Source: DATLBY01 sp035526665 (GTDB lineage Bacteria > Acidobacteriota > Terriglobia > Bryobacterales > Bryobacteraceae). Taken from it: DNA of 17,229 bases. Positions 1 through 8,320 of this stretch are shown here, piece by piece. The position numbers were made by a program, and so were the translations under genes. The DNA lies in contig DATLBY010000229.1 of assembly GCA_035526665.1 (NCBI GenBank), positions 1-17,229 on the forward strand. The letters run 5' to 3'. The notes beneath the pieces are model-generated. The model had not been told where the DNA came from and ran no database searches. It saw only the letters and a list, made by a program, of their open reading frames with translations. Position 1 is the first letter of the stretch; every line of letters starts with the position of its first letter.

Positions 1-3000
1 GTTCTTATACACGCCCGCGTCCACGTTCAACAGGCCGGGGCCGCGCATGGTGTTGATGCCGACATTGCCCACCGTACCAACCGCGTTTAGGGCGAACGCC
101 TTGGTGTTAAACCAAGCGTTAATCTTGTCGCCGCGTGAGCCAGTAGTGTACGTAGGGACGCCGATAAGGTCGGCCGTATCCAGCCCCTGTCCGTTGAAGG
201 ATCGGTTATTGCCGCTGCGGACGGTGAAGGGGAACCCGCTTTGCAGTTGCATAATGCCGGTCATCTCCCAACCTCCCAACACGTACCCCAAAACGCCGCT
301 CGATTTCAACTCGGGAAGCCGCCACACGCCGGACGTGGAAGAGACGTGCGTCGCGTCCAGGTTGAGAATGCCGTTGTCGAGGCGCGCATTGTAGGCGTCG
401 CGGGTGCCGACGCTGCCTTCTCCCTGGGAGCCTGTATAGCCGGTATTTTTAGAAAACGTGTACGCGCTGTTGATGGTGAAGTTGTTCGCCAGGCGGCGGG
501 TGAGCTGAACCTGGACCGAATGGTACTGCGAGTATCCCGTCGTGTGCGTGTCCTCGATCTGGGCCAGCAGCGGGTAAGGGCGGCGCGCCTGGATGTTGGC
601 TGCCGATGCGCCGGGTGCGTAGATGGCCTGATTGATATTTCGGGAGCCGTAAAGCTTCGATGATTTCGAACCCACGTATCCGGTCGAAAGCAGGAAGGAG
701 TAGGGTAGCTGCGTCTCGATAGTGAAGTTCCATTGCTGCGTGTACGGCGTCACCATGTTCTCGTTCGCACTGGTAACGTTCGAAGGCACGACGAACTGGA
801 ATGCCGCGCGTTCCTGTGCCGATGTGGGTCGCACATACGGGAATGGCGGCTGACCCAGATAGGGATTGTCCAGGGTACGGTCAAATACCGTCAGGTCCAG
901 CATGAACGGTTGATTGTAGGGGAAGCGGTTTAGACGGATGCCGGCCACCGCATCGTAGAAGAACCCATACCCGCCGCGCACGGCAATCTTCTGATTACCC
1001 AAAACATCCCAGGCAAAGCCGACGCGTGGCGCCAGATTGTTCCAGTCATTTCCGAACAGGTTATCGTGCACGCCTGCATCGCCCTGGAAGAGCATGCCCT
1101 GGGGAGCGGTTGGATATGCCTTGGACTGCTGGCCGCGGCGGAAGGCGACAACTTTACCATTCAGCTCCTTGAATCCGAAGTACGGTTCGTAGCGGAGCCC
1201 GAGGTTCAGCGTGAGACGGCGGCTCACCTTGTAATCATCCGAGGCAAAGAAGCCCCAAAGCGTCTGGCGGAGATCGTTGAAGCCGGGTGATCCCTGCCGG
1301 ATATTCGAGATGCGTCCCAGCAGAAAGTCCGAGGCGGCGTCCCCGCTGAACTCGCCGGTGAAAGTGGTGGAGGAGGCCGAGAACCATTCAAAAATCTGGT
1401 GTGTGCCGTAGCGGGAGATTTGTGCGCCAAATTTTAAGGTGTGCTGTCCACTAACCCAGGTGGCTGTATCGGCGAAGTTCAGAGTGTTCCGGCTGACATC
1501 CCAGGGCACGCCGTTGATAGCCGAGAAATATCCGGGAAGCTGGACCTGCACCCACCCCGCCTGTTGTTCCTTGACCTCTGGAATGTTGGCGCCCAGAGCC
1601 TTCCAGCTGAAGTGGGGAATGATGTCCACCAAATGAGCTTCGCGGTTATAGGTGAAGGTGAACGAATTGAGCACGGCCGGAGTGAATGAGCGTGTATGGC
1701 CGGCCGTTACCGCCTGCCGCGCGATCGCCGGAGTTTCGTACCAGTCCACCAGGTCGCCGCGATTTCGCGTGAGATCGTCCTTCGTATAGAGATAACGCAC
1801 GAACACGCGATCCTTGTCGCTGAAATCGTGATCGCCCCGGCCCACGAATTGATCCCGGTCAAATTTGACGGCGCGTGCCGCGCTATACAGCCGGGCAGTG
1901 CCGTTGGGTTGCGGGATGTACTTATCCAGGAACGCTACCGCGGCCTTGTTCAGGCGGTCGGCGGGGATGATGTTTCCTGCGAACGGCTGGCGCGTGACCG
2001 GATCGACGATCGAAGTGGCGAGTTCGGCGAAGTTGCCGCTGCGCATGGCCGCGGATGGAGTGCGGAACGTGGCGACACTGGGAGCCCCGCGTTCGCGCGT
2101 GGATTCCCAGGCGCCGAAAAAGAAGGTCTTGTTGCGTCGGATGGGGCCGCCGATGGTGCCGCCGAACTGATTACGCTTGAAGGGAGGCGCGGCACGCGCG
2201 AACAGATCGCGGGCGTCGAAAGCATCGTTGCGCACGAATTCATAAAGGGTACCGTGTAGTTTGTTGGTGCCGGAGCGTGTGACCGCGTTCACCGTGGCGC
2301 CGCGGTTCCGGCCGTATTCGGCGCTGTAAGAACTCGTCTGGATGGAGAACTCCTCCAGTGCGTCCGGGTTGGGGAAGGTCACCGCGGAGTTGAAAAAAGA
2401 ATCGACATGCTCGCCGCCATCCAGGGTGTAGTTGTTACTGAAGAGTGTGCCGCCGTTCACCTGGAACGAGGGTGTGTTGCCGAACTGATCGCCCGAGCCC
2501 GCGAAAACCGCGCCGGGCGCAAGCTGCTGGAGCTGCAAAACGTTACGGCCGTTGAGCGGCAGTTCGCGAATCCGCGTGCTGTCGACCACCTGCTTCACGG
2601 AACTGGACGCCGTGTCCACCTGGACGGGCGTGCCGGTGACCTCGACGGTCTCGGCCACCTCCCCGATCGTGAGACTGATGGGAACTGTAAGGTTCTGGTT
2701 TACCTGCAGAGTGATATTGGGCTGTTCGTAGCGCTTGAATCCGGATACCTGCGCGGATAGACGGTACTTTCCTGTCGATACCGCGGGAAATGTGTACAGG
2801 CCTGCTTCGTTGGACGTTGCTGTGCGCGTCAGGCCGGTTTCGGGTTCCACGAGCTGTATCGAGACGCCGGGCACTACCGCTCCATTGGGATCGGTGATAA
2901 CGCCGGAGACGGAGCCGGTGTCGCGTTGCGCCAAGGCTGCGCTGGAGATCAAAAACATAAAACAAAGGAAGCGGAATACGTGTTCCTGCATGAGACGTGT

Positions 3001-3003
3001 CAT
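1..3003 (-). CDS. TonB-dependent receptor 1 (Oar-like, carboxypeptidase-regulatory domain), C-terminus outside the window
   Basis: This is an outer-membrane receptor, open for 1001 codons without a stop to the left edge, so its last barrel strands are missing. From ATG 3003 the N-terminus (MTRLMQEHVFRFL...ALAQ) is a signal peptide of about 26 residues. Residues 28-125 form a carboxypeptidase-regulatory beta-sandwich (GSVSGVITDPNGAVVPG). A plug region follows, with RELPLNGRN near residue 150 and RRNKTFFFGAWE near residue 300, then a long beta-barrel with aromatic-rich strands (LTLNLGLRYEPYFGF). Domain order and size match the Oar-like receptors abundant in Acidobacteriota, which import large substrates with TonB energy. 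The substrate cannot be read from sequence. ATG 2991 is an alternative start, but 3003 keeps a GAGAAAAG stretch upstream as a weak ribosome site. A receptor pseudogene lies upstream on the same strand. Confidence 0.93.
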   Translation of the reverse strand, partial: MTRLMQEHVFRFLCFMFLISSAALAQRDTGSVSGVITDPNGAVVPGVSIQLVEPETGLTRTATSNEAGLYTFPAVSTGKYRLSAQVSGFKRYEQPNITLQVNQNLTVPISLTIGEVAETVEVTGTPVQVDTASSSVKQVVDSTRIRELPLNGRNVLQLQQLAPGAVFAGSGDQFGNTPSFQVNGGTLFSNNYTLDGGEHVDSFFNSAVTFPNPDALEEFSIQTSSYSAEYGRNRGATVNAVTRSGTNKLHGTLYEFVRNDAFDARDLFARAAPPFKRNQFGGTIGGPIRRNKTFFFGAWESTRERGAPSVATFRTPSAAMRSGNFAELATSIVDPVTRQPFAGNIIPADRLNKAAVAFLDKYIPQPNGTARLYSAARAVKFDRDQFVGRGDHDFSDKDRVFVRYLYTKDDLTRNRGDLVDWYETPAIARQAVTAGHTRSFTPAVLNSFTFTYNREAHLVDIIPHFSWKALGANIPEVKEQQAGWVQVQLPGYFSAINGVPWDVSRNTLNFADTATWVSGQHTLKFGAQISRYGTHQIFEWFSASSTTFTGEFSGDAASDFLLGRISNIRQGSPGFNDLRQTLWGFFASDDYKVSRRLTLNLGLRYEPYFGFKELNGKVVAFRRGQQSKAYPTAPQGMLFQGDAGVHDNLFGNDWNNLAPRVGFAWDVLGNQKIAVRGGYGFFYDAVAGIRLNRFPYNQPFMLDLTVFDRTLDNPYLGQPPFPYVRPTSAQERAAFQFVVPSNVTSANENMVTPYTQQWNFTIETQLPYSFLLSTGYVGSKSSKLYGSRNINQAIYAPGASAANIQARRPYPLLAQIEDTHTTGYSQYHSVQVQLTRRLANNFTINSAYTFSKNTGYTGSQGEGSVGTRDAYNARLDNGILNLDATHVSSTSGVWRLPELKSSGVLGYVLGGWEMTGIMQLQSGFPFTVRSGNNRSFNGQGLDTADLIGVPTYTTGSRGDKINAWFNTKAFALNAVGTVGNVGINTMRGPGLLNVDAGVYKN

Positions 3004-3040
3004 TTGGTCTTTTCTCAATGATGGGGTCCGGTCACCCAGC

Positions 3041-3069
3041 AGTATATACCCGGCCGGGAAACAAATCGA
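3041..3069 (-). promoter_or_regulatory. Candidate promoter of receptor 1
   Basis: On the minus strand TATACT (3041-3046) is a good -10 element, 37 bases upstream of ATG 3003. A poor -35 (TCGATT, 3064-3069) lies 17 bases further up. The spacer contains the perfect palindrome CCCGGCCGGG (3049-3058), which could be an operator or chance in GC-rich DNA. Only the -10 is convincing. Confidence 0.35.
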
Positions 3070-3152
3070 CTGCTCCCAAAAGGCGCGGTACTGTCACTTC
3101 CGCCTACGGAAAAACCCAGTTTAACTGGCTGCGGCGAATAGGCCTGTATCCC

Positions 3153-3832
3153 CAAACGCGCTGAACTCCGGCCGCAAGGCCACACGAGGGCCGATTGTCC
3201 GGCACGGCCTGCTTCATGTTGTAGTGGCAGATTCCCTGCCGTGTGTTGGCGCCGGTCACGACCTAGGCCCGCTGGCCAGTGTTACCCACCTCATGCTCCA
3301 CGGTGAAGCTGTACAGGATCCGCCGGTTTTGCGGGTAGGAGGTGGGCAGGCTCGCCTCACCCGCGCCCGTGCCCGCCGCGGAACACGGTGTTGATTCCCC
3401 ACGGGCGACAGGCTACGCCTCTGCGGGCCGGAAGTTTGTCGTATCGTTTCTGATCAGCTTTTGACCGGGATAGCCGGCCCTGCTCGCGCCTACCACGCCG
3501 GCGAAAGTTTTGGGAAAAAATGCGCTGACCTTCGACAGGGCGCCATTTGGGATCACGATTCTGCCGGTCGCCACATCGGCGCCGAAGAAGGTCTTGTTAC
3601 GGCGGATGGGGCCGTCGATTGTGCCGCCAAACTGATTGCGTTTGCTTGAAAGGAGGCGCCGACGGCGCGAACAAGTCGCGGGCGTCGAAAGCGTCGTTGC
3701 GCACGAATTCATAACAGGTAAACCGTGCAATTTGTTGGTGCCTGGGCGAGTGACCGCGTTGACGGCGGCTCCGCGGTTCCGCCCGCGTTCAGCGCAGTAA
3801 AAGCTGCCGTTTTGTTTGCGTCTGGATCGCGT
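3153..3832 (-). pseudogene. Collapsed relic of a TonB-dependent receptor gene
   Basis: No reading frame survives, but the DNA matches the neighbouring receptor genes in four blocks kept in gene order. Positions 3576-3832 match the plug-coding part of receptor 1 (about 2105-2345). Positions 3376-3573 match receptor 2 at about 5935-6140. Positions 3184-3375 match receptor 2 at about 5604-5808, with a 12-base internal loss. Positions 3153-3183 match receptor 2 near 4929-4955, close to its C-terminus. The joins near 3575, 3375 and 3183 are internal deletions. The join near 3375 falls on a short repeat (CCGCCGCGGAA-like) that occurs at both deletion ends in receptor 2. The part coding for the signal peptide and regulatory domain is absent; a TA module on the other strand begins 45 bases away. 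It was probably a third paralogue, or a recombinant of the two neighbours. Block limits were judged by eye. Confidence 0.85.
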
Positions 3833-3876
3833 GGGGGGAGGCCTTCCCAGGTAAAGATCGGTTACACTGAAGGCGT

Positions 3877-4137
3877 ATGGAGAAGCGACTTCAAGCGGTG
3901 TATAACAATGGGGTTCTCCAGCCTCTGGAGTCCCTGCCGCTTGAAGACAAGCAGCAGGTGACCGTGATCATCACCGACCCAGCGACGGTGGGCCAGGATG
4001 TCACCGGATATTTCTCACCTGAGGAATGGGCCGAAGCGGCGCATGATGATATCAGCCTGGATGAAGTACGCCGAGCGCTGTCGACCATCTCCGGTTCCCT
4101 TTCTGACGCCGTAATCGCTCTCCGGCAAGAGCGCTGA
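3877..4137 (+). CDS. AF2212-like (DUF104) antitoxin
   Basis: This 86-residue protein opens with MEKRLQAVYNNGVLQPLE and continues LPLEDKQQVTVIIT. That is the beta-strand pattern of the AF2212-like/DUF104 antitoxin family (K-x-V/A-x-Y-x-N-G-V-L-x-P-L). The C-terminal half (EEWAEAAHDDISLDEVRRALSTI) is helical and acidic and is the likely toxin-binding part. It is followed with no gap by a PIN-domain toxin gene, the usual partner of this family. GAAGG stands only three bases before ATG 3877, which is tight for a ribosome site. TACACT (3863-3868) could be a -10 placing the transcript start almost at the ATG. It binds and neutralises the PIN ribonuclease and probably represses its own operon; both roles are inferred from the family. 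Confidence 0.85.
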   Translation: MEKRLQAVYNNGVLQPLESLPLEDKQQVTVIITDPATVGQDVTGYFSPEEWAEAAHDDISLDEVRRALSTISGSLSDAVIALRQER

Positions 4138-4620
4138 TTGCCAAACTACTTCCTCGACACCAGCGCGCTGGCGAAACGGTATCACAAGGAAAGCGGCTCC
4201 GAATACATGGACCGCATAATCGAGCAGCCGGGATCTCGATTGCTGATCTCTCACCTTTCGATTGTGGAATTGGAGTCCGTGCTTGCGATCAAAACCAGGA
4301 CGGGGGAGATTGACGAGCAGGCGCTGCTAATCGCCCGTCGTCGATTCCGGGCCGATATTGCACGGCAGCGTCTCCTGGTTGCCCCCCCTGTCCACGAACG
4401 CCACTTTCACAGCGCAAGGAAACTCCTGATTCAGTACGGAGTGGCGGAAGGCGTTCGAACACTCGATGCGTTGCAACTCGCCATCGCCCTCGACCTGCGC
4501 CAGCTCGGGCAGGTTGAGGCGCTTGTTGCCGCCGACCAAAGGCTCTGCCGGGTTGCCTCAATGGTCGGTTGTCAAGCCGTGAATCCGGAGAAACCGGGTC
4601 CTCTGCTGGCCCAATCCTAA
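4138..4620 (+). CDS. PIN-domain ribonuclease toxin (VapC-like)
   Basis: The product is 160 residues and fits the PIN fold. The acidic metal-binding residues are visible as D7 (NYFLDTSALAKRY), E44 (SIVELESV), D110 (RTLDALQLA) and D133 (VAADQRLC). All four are present, so the nuclease looks catalytically competent. The start is TTG 4138, directly after the antitoxin TGA (TGATTG), which implies translational coupling. No in-frame ATG or GTG would keep D7. VapC toxins cleave specific RNAs, often tRNA or rRNA, when freed from their antitoxin; the target here is unknown. A C-terminal tail of about 15 residues (VNPEKPGPLLAQS) follows the core. The pair is transcribed against both flanking receptor genes, which suggests it arrived as a separate unit. 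Confidence 0.88.
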   Translation: MPNYFLDTSALAKRYHKESGSEYMDRIIEQPGSRLLISHLSIVELESVLAIKTRTGEIDEQALLIARRRFRADIARQRLLVAPPVHERHFHSARKLLIQYGVAEGVRTLDALQLAIALDLRQLGQVEALVAADQRLCRVASMVGCQAVNPEKPGPLLAQS

Positions 4621-4656
4621 GTCCCTAACCGGTTCGGGATAAAGTCGGAATCCGCT

Positions 4657-4670
4657 GCGCACATGTGCGC
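4657..4670. repeat. Perfect 14-bp palindrome
   Basis: GCGCACATGTGCGC is its own reverse complement. It lies in the spacer between the convergent PIN toxin and receptor 2 genes, 13 bases before a pair of palindromic repeats. It has no U-tract, so it is not a standard terminator. It may be a protein-binding site or part of a decayed element. Confidence 0.5.
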
Positions 4671-4682
4671 CACGATCACCGC

Positions 4683-4730
4683 TGGCACTCACTGCCACTT
4701 TCTCTTCCGTTTGGCACCTGCTGCCACTTT
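4683..4730. repeat. Two tandem near-palindromic 19-bp repeats
   Basis: TGGCACTCACTGCCACTTT (4683-4701) and TGGCACCTGCTGCCACTTT (4712-4730) match at 16 of 19 positions, with a 29-bp period. Each contains the inverted pair TGGCA-N5-TGCCA. Tandem binding sites of this kind occur in operators and at the ends of some insertion sequences, such as the IS21 family. No transposase is nearby, so this may be an element end left behind. Function is unassigned. Confidence 0.6.
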
Positions 4731-4785
4731 ATGCTTCCCGCCGCTGTCGGTTTATGGTTCAAGGCACACAGGCGCCGGCCGGGGT

Positions 4786-7700
4786 TCACCACTCCAGCCG
4801 GAGTGAGGCGCGCAGCGTCCGTGGACCGGAGCTGTCCAGGTCATTTCTTCCCACCACGCCGCTGATCACACCCGGCGCCGAGGTGATATTGGTCCTCGGA
4901 TTCGCCCAGTTCGGGTGGTTGAATACATTAAACGCGCTGAACTCGGGCCGCAAGGCCAGACGCTCAGTGAACTTGATGTACTTGGCGAGTGAGAGATGCG
5001 TCACGGTCGACCCTGGGCCGATGATGACGCCCTTCGCCGAGGTTCCGAATGATCCGGGCGTAGGCGGTCCAAAAGCCGTTGCATCGAACCACCGGGTGAC
5101 ACTTCGCTCCCCGGAAGGCAAGTTTGGATTCCGCAGCATGTTCGGACGAAGCGTCACTCTGGCTGGCGTACTGCTCGCGCTATACCGGGTTCCAGTGGGG
5201 TCGGGTCCATTCCAGAACGGTGTCAGGAACTGGCCGGTCTGGGTCAGATTGACCCCGCTCAGCTCCCAGCCCCCGAAGACTGTGTCGACGGCGCGGTTTG
5301 CATTGGCGAGGAAATGGCGGCCGTGCCCGAACGGGAATTGATAGATCATGCTGGCGGCGATCCGGTGTGTCGGAATATCTACCCAGACAGCGCGCTCGCG
5401 CTGGCGGTCATATGCATTTTCGGGCAACTGAAATGTATTCAGATCTCCGATATCCCGCGCGTACACCCACGAGGCCTGGAACATCAAACCTTTCGACAGC
5501 GGCCGCTTGGCTTCCAGCGTCAGCGCGTTGTACTGGTGGCCGGCGCCGTTGGTGAAGTAGTTGATGTCTGCGTATTGAGGAAAAAGCCGGGGCTTGGCAA
5601 TGTAGGGCCGATTGTCAGGCACGGGTTGATTGATGTTGTAGCGATACACTCCCTGCCGTGTGTTGGTGCCCACTACCGAGGCTCGCAGCCCGGTGTTGCC
5701 CACCTGATGCTCGGCGGTGAAGCTGTACTGCATGCTGTACGGGATCCGCAGGTTCTGCGGGTAGGCAGTGGGGAGGCTCGCCTCACCCGCGCCGGTGCCC
5801 GCCGCCGGAAACACGCGCGGCAGCACCACCACCGGATTGGGCGCGGGATTTGTGAACTCCGGCTCGTTCAGGATAAACGGACTCCCGCCCTCGTTCATTG
5901 TCACCGGAGCGTTGTCATAGAAAATACCGAATCCGCCGCGGAACACGGTGTTGATTCCCCAGGGGCGATAGGCTATACCGATGCGCGGCGCGAAGTTATT
6001 TTTGTCATTTCTGATCAGCGTCTGGCTGGGATAGCCGGCCTTGCTCGCTTCTACCAGGGGAGCGAAATTTTGCGGGAAAAAGGGGCTGACCTTCGACAGC
6101 GCGCCATCGGGGATGACGATTCTGCCGGTGGCCACATCAAAATTCGAGAATAGCTTCTCCTTTTCGTACCAATATGGGTGATATTCGTAGCGCAGCCCGA
6201 GATTCAACGTAAGCCTGGAGGAGACTTTGAAATCATCCTGCACGAAGAAATCGTATCCGTTGCGCAGCGACTCATTGAACAGCGGCCTGGGCGATCGGGC
6301 CATCTCGGTCGGGATGCCCAGCAGGAAGTCGGCGTAATCGAAGCCGGTAAAACGATCTGAGAAATTGATGTTGCCAAACAGATTATCGTCGGCCCCCAGT
6401 TCCGCCCAGTCGACATGCACGAAGCCGAAGCCCGCCTTGATATTGTGGCGCCCGCGGAACCAGCTGATGCTCTGCTGATTGATGTGGGCCATCTGGCTGT
6501 TGCCCGGACTGGCCTCCGCGATTTGGCTGATTGGCTGTATCGGAATTCCATCGAAGCCAACATTGAGAATCCCGTACATGTCCGGGAGATCGGGCGTGAG
6601 ACCCTGCAGGCCGAGTTGGCTGACCAGTTCCTTGCCCTTAACCGGCCCGTGCAGGGGGTTGTTGTTGAAATTGATGCCATACCGGAACTCGTAAAGCAGG
6701 TTCGGTTTAATCGAATAGCTGAACGAGGAGGCCAGCGCGCGCGTATTGCGCTGGTTCCACAACTGGCCAATCGTGGGGAGGTTCGCCTGGTACGAGGTGT
6801 TCCACTGCCGCTGCCATGTGAAGCGGGCGAAGAACATCGCCTTGTCTGAGAAGCGGTGGTCGCCCCGAACTGTCCAGTAGGTGTTGGGGTCGAAGGGCCG
6901 CACCTTCAGCTCCCGGTAATTCTGATTCTGCAGAACGGTCGTGCTGCCGAAATTGGGCAGCGGATAAAATCGCTCTTGGATCTTCTGGGCAACGGGATTG
7001 ATCCTGGATGCGGGAATAATGTTGTTCGGGAAGGGAACTCCCGTCGCCGGATCGTGGACAACCACCTTCGGCAACAGACTGGAGAAATCTCCCGTCCGCC
7101 AGGATGCCAGCGGAACCGTCGGGTTCAACGTCTGCTGAATATCGCTGCCGCGGGAGGTTTCAAAAGAGTAGAAAAAGAATGTCTTGTTTCTTCCATTGTA
7201 GAGCTTTGGAATGAACACCGGCCCGCCAACGGAGCCGCCCGGCGAGTGGCTGACCCCGGTGCCGCGCTGCAGGGCAAACGGATTGCGCGCCCGAAACCAT
7301 GGGGTCGAATAGTAGTCGAAGGCAGTCCCGTGGAACTCATTGGTGCCTGACTTGGAAACTACCGTGACATTGCCGACCGTGCCGAATTCAGCCGTGTTGT
7401 TGACGCTGTCCACGCGGATCTCGGCATAGCTGTCCACGGACGCCACCAGCGGACTGATTTGATTGCCGCCCTGCAGGTCGTCGATGCTGATGCCATCGAT
7501 GGATACGCTCGATTGGTTCAGGCCGCTGCCGGCGAATCTTCGCCAGGATCCCTCGGTGGACGTCGTGACTCCCGGCGATGCCGCCATTAAGTTCCACCCG
7601 AAGCGGACCAGGGGTAGCGCCTTGATCACGTAGGCCGAACGCGTATCGCTAATGCGGGCCGTTTCGGTCTCGATCACGGTTGCCCCGGCAGTTACCTGTA

Positions 7701-8067
7701 CCGAAGTCTGCACGGCTCCCACGGTCAGGCTCACGTCGATCCGGCGCACGTCGCGCGCGGCCAGCCGAATCTCCTTTGCCTCGAACGAATTAAAGCCTGC
7801 AGCCGTAGCCTGAAGAATGTATTCGCCTTCCCGCAATTGCGCCAGCGTGAAATTGCCGACTTCATTCGATTGCGTTTTATAGCTGTAGTTGCTCGCCACG
7901 TGCGTGGCCTCGATTTCCGCTTTCGGGATAACGGCTCCTGCGGCATCGGTGACGGTACCGGTAATGGTGGCGAATGTGGTCTGCGCGTCAGCATGAATGC
8001 AAACTGCCAGTACGAAGATCCCGAGTGCCGCGCCAAGTCCCATCTGACGGCGAATGGATTCGAACAT
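4786..8067 (-). CDS. TonB-dependent receptor 2 (Oar-like, carboxypeptidase-regulatory domain), complete
   Basis: This is a complete outer-membrane receptor of 1093 residues, typical for the Oar-like group. Residues 1-29 are a signal peptide (LGIFVLAVCIHADAQ). Residues 30-120 are the regulatory beta-sandwich (ATITGTVTDAAGAVIPKAEI). Residues 125-300 are the plug (SSVSIDGISIDDLQGG, NGRNKTFFFYSFE). The rest is barrel, ending in SLRLEW. A terminal Trp replaces the more usual Phe of the barrel-assembly signal but is still aromatic. The start is well supported: AAGGAG at 8077-8082 lies 9 bases before ATG 8067. It is divergent from a membrane-bound regulator gene at 8321, with a strong promoter candidate and a tandem repeat between them, so it is probably that regulator's target. 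The imported substrate is unknown. Part of its barrel sequence recurs in the pseudogene at 3153-3575. Confidence 0.95.
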   Translation of the reverse strand: MFESIRRQMGLGAALGIFVLAVCIHADAQTTFATITGTVTDAAGAVIPKAEIEATHVASNYSYKTQSNEVGNFTLAQLREGEYILQATAAGFNSFEAKEIRLAARDVRRIDVSLTVGAVQTSVQVTAGATVIETETARISDTRSAYVIKALPLVRFGWNLMAASPGVTTSTEGSWRRFAGSGLNQSSVSIDGISIDDLQGGNQISPLVASVDSYAEIRVDSVNNTAEFGTVGNVTVVSKSGTNEFHGTAFDYYSTPWFRARNPFALQRGTGVSHSPGGSVGGPVFIPKLYNGRNKTFFFYSFETSRGSDIQQTLNPTVPLASWRTGDFSSLLPKVVVHDPATGVPFPNNIIPASRINPVAQKIQERFYPLPNFGSTTVLQNQNYRELKVRPFDPNTYWTVRGDHRFSDKAMFFARFTWQRQWNTSYQANLPTIGQLWNQRNTRALASSFSYSIKPNLLYEFRYGINFNNNPLHGPVKGKELVSQLGLQGLTPDLPDMYGILNVGFDGIPIQPISQIAEASPGNSQMAHINQQSISWFRGRHNIKAGFGFVHVDWAELGADDNLFGNINFSDRFTGFDYADFLLGIPTEMARSPRPLFNESLRNGYDFFVQDDFKVSSRLTLNLGLRYEYHPYWYEKEKLFSNFDVATGRIVIPDGALSKVSPFFPQNFAPLVEASKAGYPSQTLIRNDKNNFAPRIGIAYRPWGINTVFRGGFGIFYDNAPVTMNEGGSPFILNEPEFTNPAPNPVVVLPRVFPAAGTGAGEASLPTAYPQNLRIPYSMQYSFTAEHQVGNTGLRASVVGTNTRQGVYRYNINQPVPDNRPYIAKPRLFPQYADINYFTNGAGHQYNALTLEAKRPLSKGLMFQASWVYARDIGDLNTFQLPENAYDRQRERAVWVDIPTHRIAASMIYQFPFGHGRHFLANANRAVDTVFGGWELSGVNLTQTGQFLTPFWNGPDPTGTRYSASSTPARVTLRPNMLRNPNLPSGERSVTRWFDATAFGPPTPGSFGTSAKGVIIGPGSTVTHLSLAKYIKFTERLALRPEFSAFNVFNHPNWANPRTNITSAPGVISGVVGRNDLDSSGPRTLRASLRLEW

Positions 8068-8123
8068 GTCTTCACACTCCTTAAGTTAGGTATGACGGTT
8101 GGGGGTGGGCCCGCTTTTCTGCC

Positions 8124-8152
8124 AGAATAGAGGGCAGGTGTGGCCGTGTCCA
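8124..8152 (-). promoter_or_regulatory. Promoter of receptor 2
   Basis: Minus-strand TGGACA (8147-8152) matches the -35 consensus at 5 of 6 bases. It stands exactly 17 bases from TATTCT (8124-8129), which matches the -10 at 4 of 6. The predicted transcript start is near 8117, giving a leader of about 50 bases with a good AAGGAG ribosome site before ATG 8067. Confidence 0.6.
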
Positions 8153-8162
8153 GCAGTAGACG

Positions 8163-8182
8163 GTCACCAGGATGTCACCAGG
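8163..8182. promoter_or_regulatory. Tandem GTCACCAGG repeat, likely activator site
   Basis: GTCACCAGG occurs twice, at 8163-8171 and 8174-8182, with an 11-bp period of about one helical turn. Relative to the predicted receptor 2 transcript start this is -46 to -65, just upstream of the -35, where activators usually bind. The divergent regulator at 8321 is the obvious candidate ligand; that link is inferred from position only. Confidence 0.5.
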
Positions 8183-8320
8183 CAGTATCACACCGGTATC
8201 GACGCAGATACAGTCCGCTCCGTAGCCTTACAAACATTGGTAGATAGCAAAGGGCTAGGTCGCGGAAAAATGGTTGGCGGCGCGGGTCAGCATTCCCGCC
8301 TGGCGGTTACGGACGGTGCT

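Noticed and set aside
1696..2259. 187-codon open frame on the plus strand
   Set aside because: It is antisense to the plug region of receptor 1 and shows no motif or ribosome site.
4622..4639. Intrinsic terminator after the PIN toxin
   Set aside because: The TCCC/GGGA stem with inner AACCGGTT is weak and has no U-tract.
4683..4701. Sigma-54 promoter (TGGCAC-type -24 element)
   Set aside because: The GG-to-GC distance is two bases too short for -24/-12, and the sequence is better explained as a palindromic repeat between two gene ends.
5314..6153. 279-codon open frame on the plus strand
   Set aside because: It is antisense to receptor 2, which has a complete domain order, signal peptide and ribosome site. 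The plus frame has no family features.
8099..8320. Extra 74-residue N-terminus for the regulator
   Set aside because: It would read through the receptor 2 promoter and the tandem repeat, and the residues lack domain character. ATG 8321 begins right before the conserved domain.
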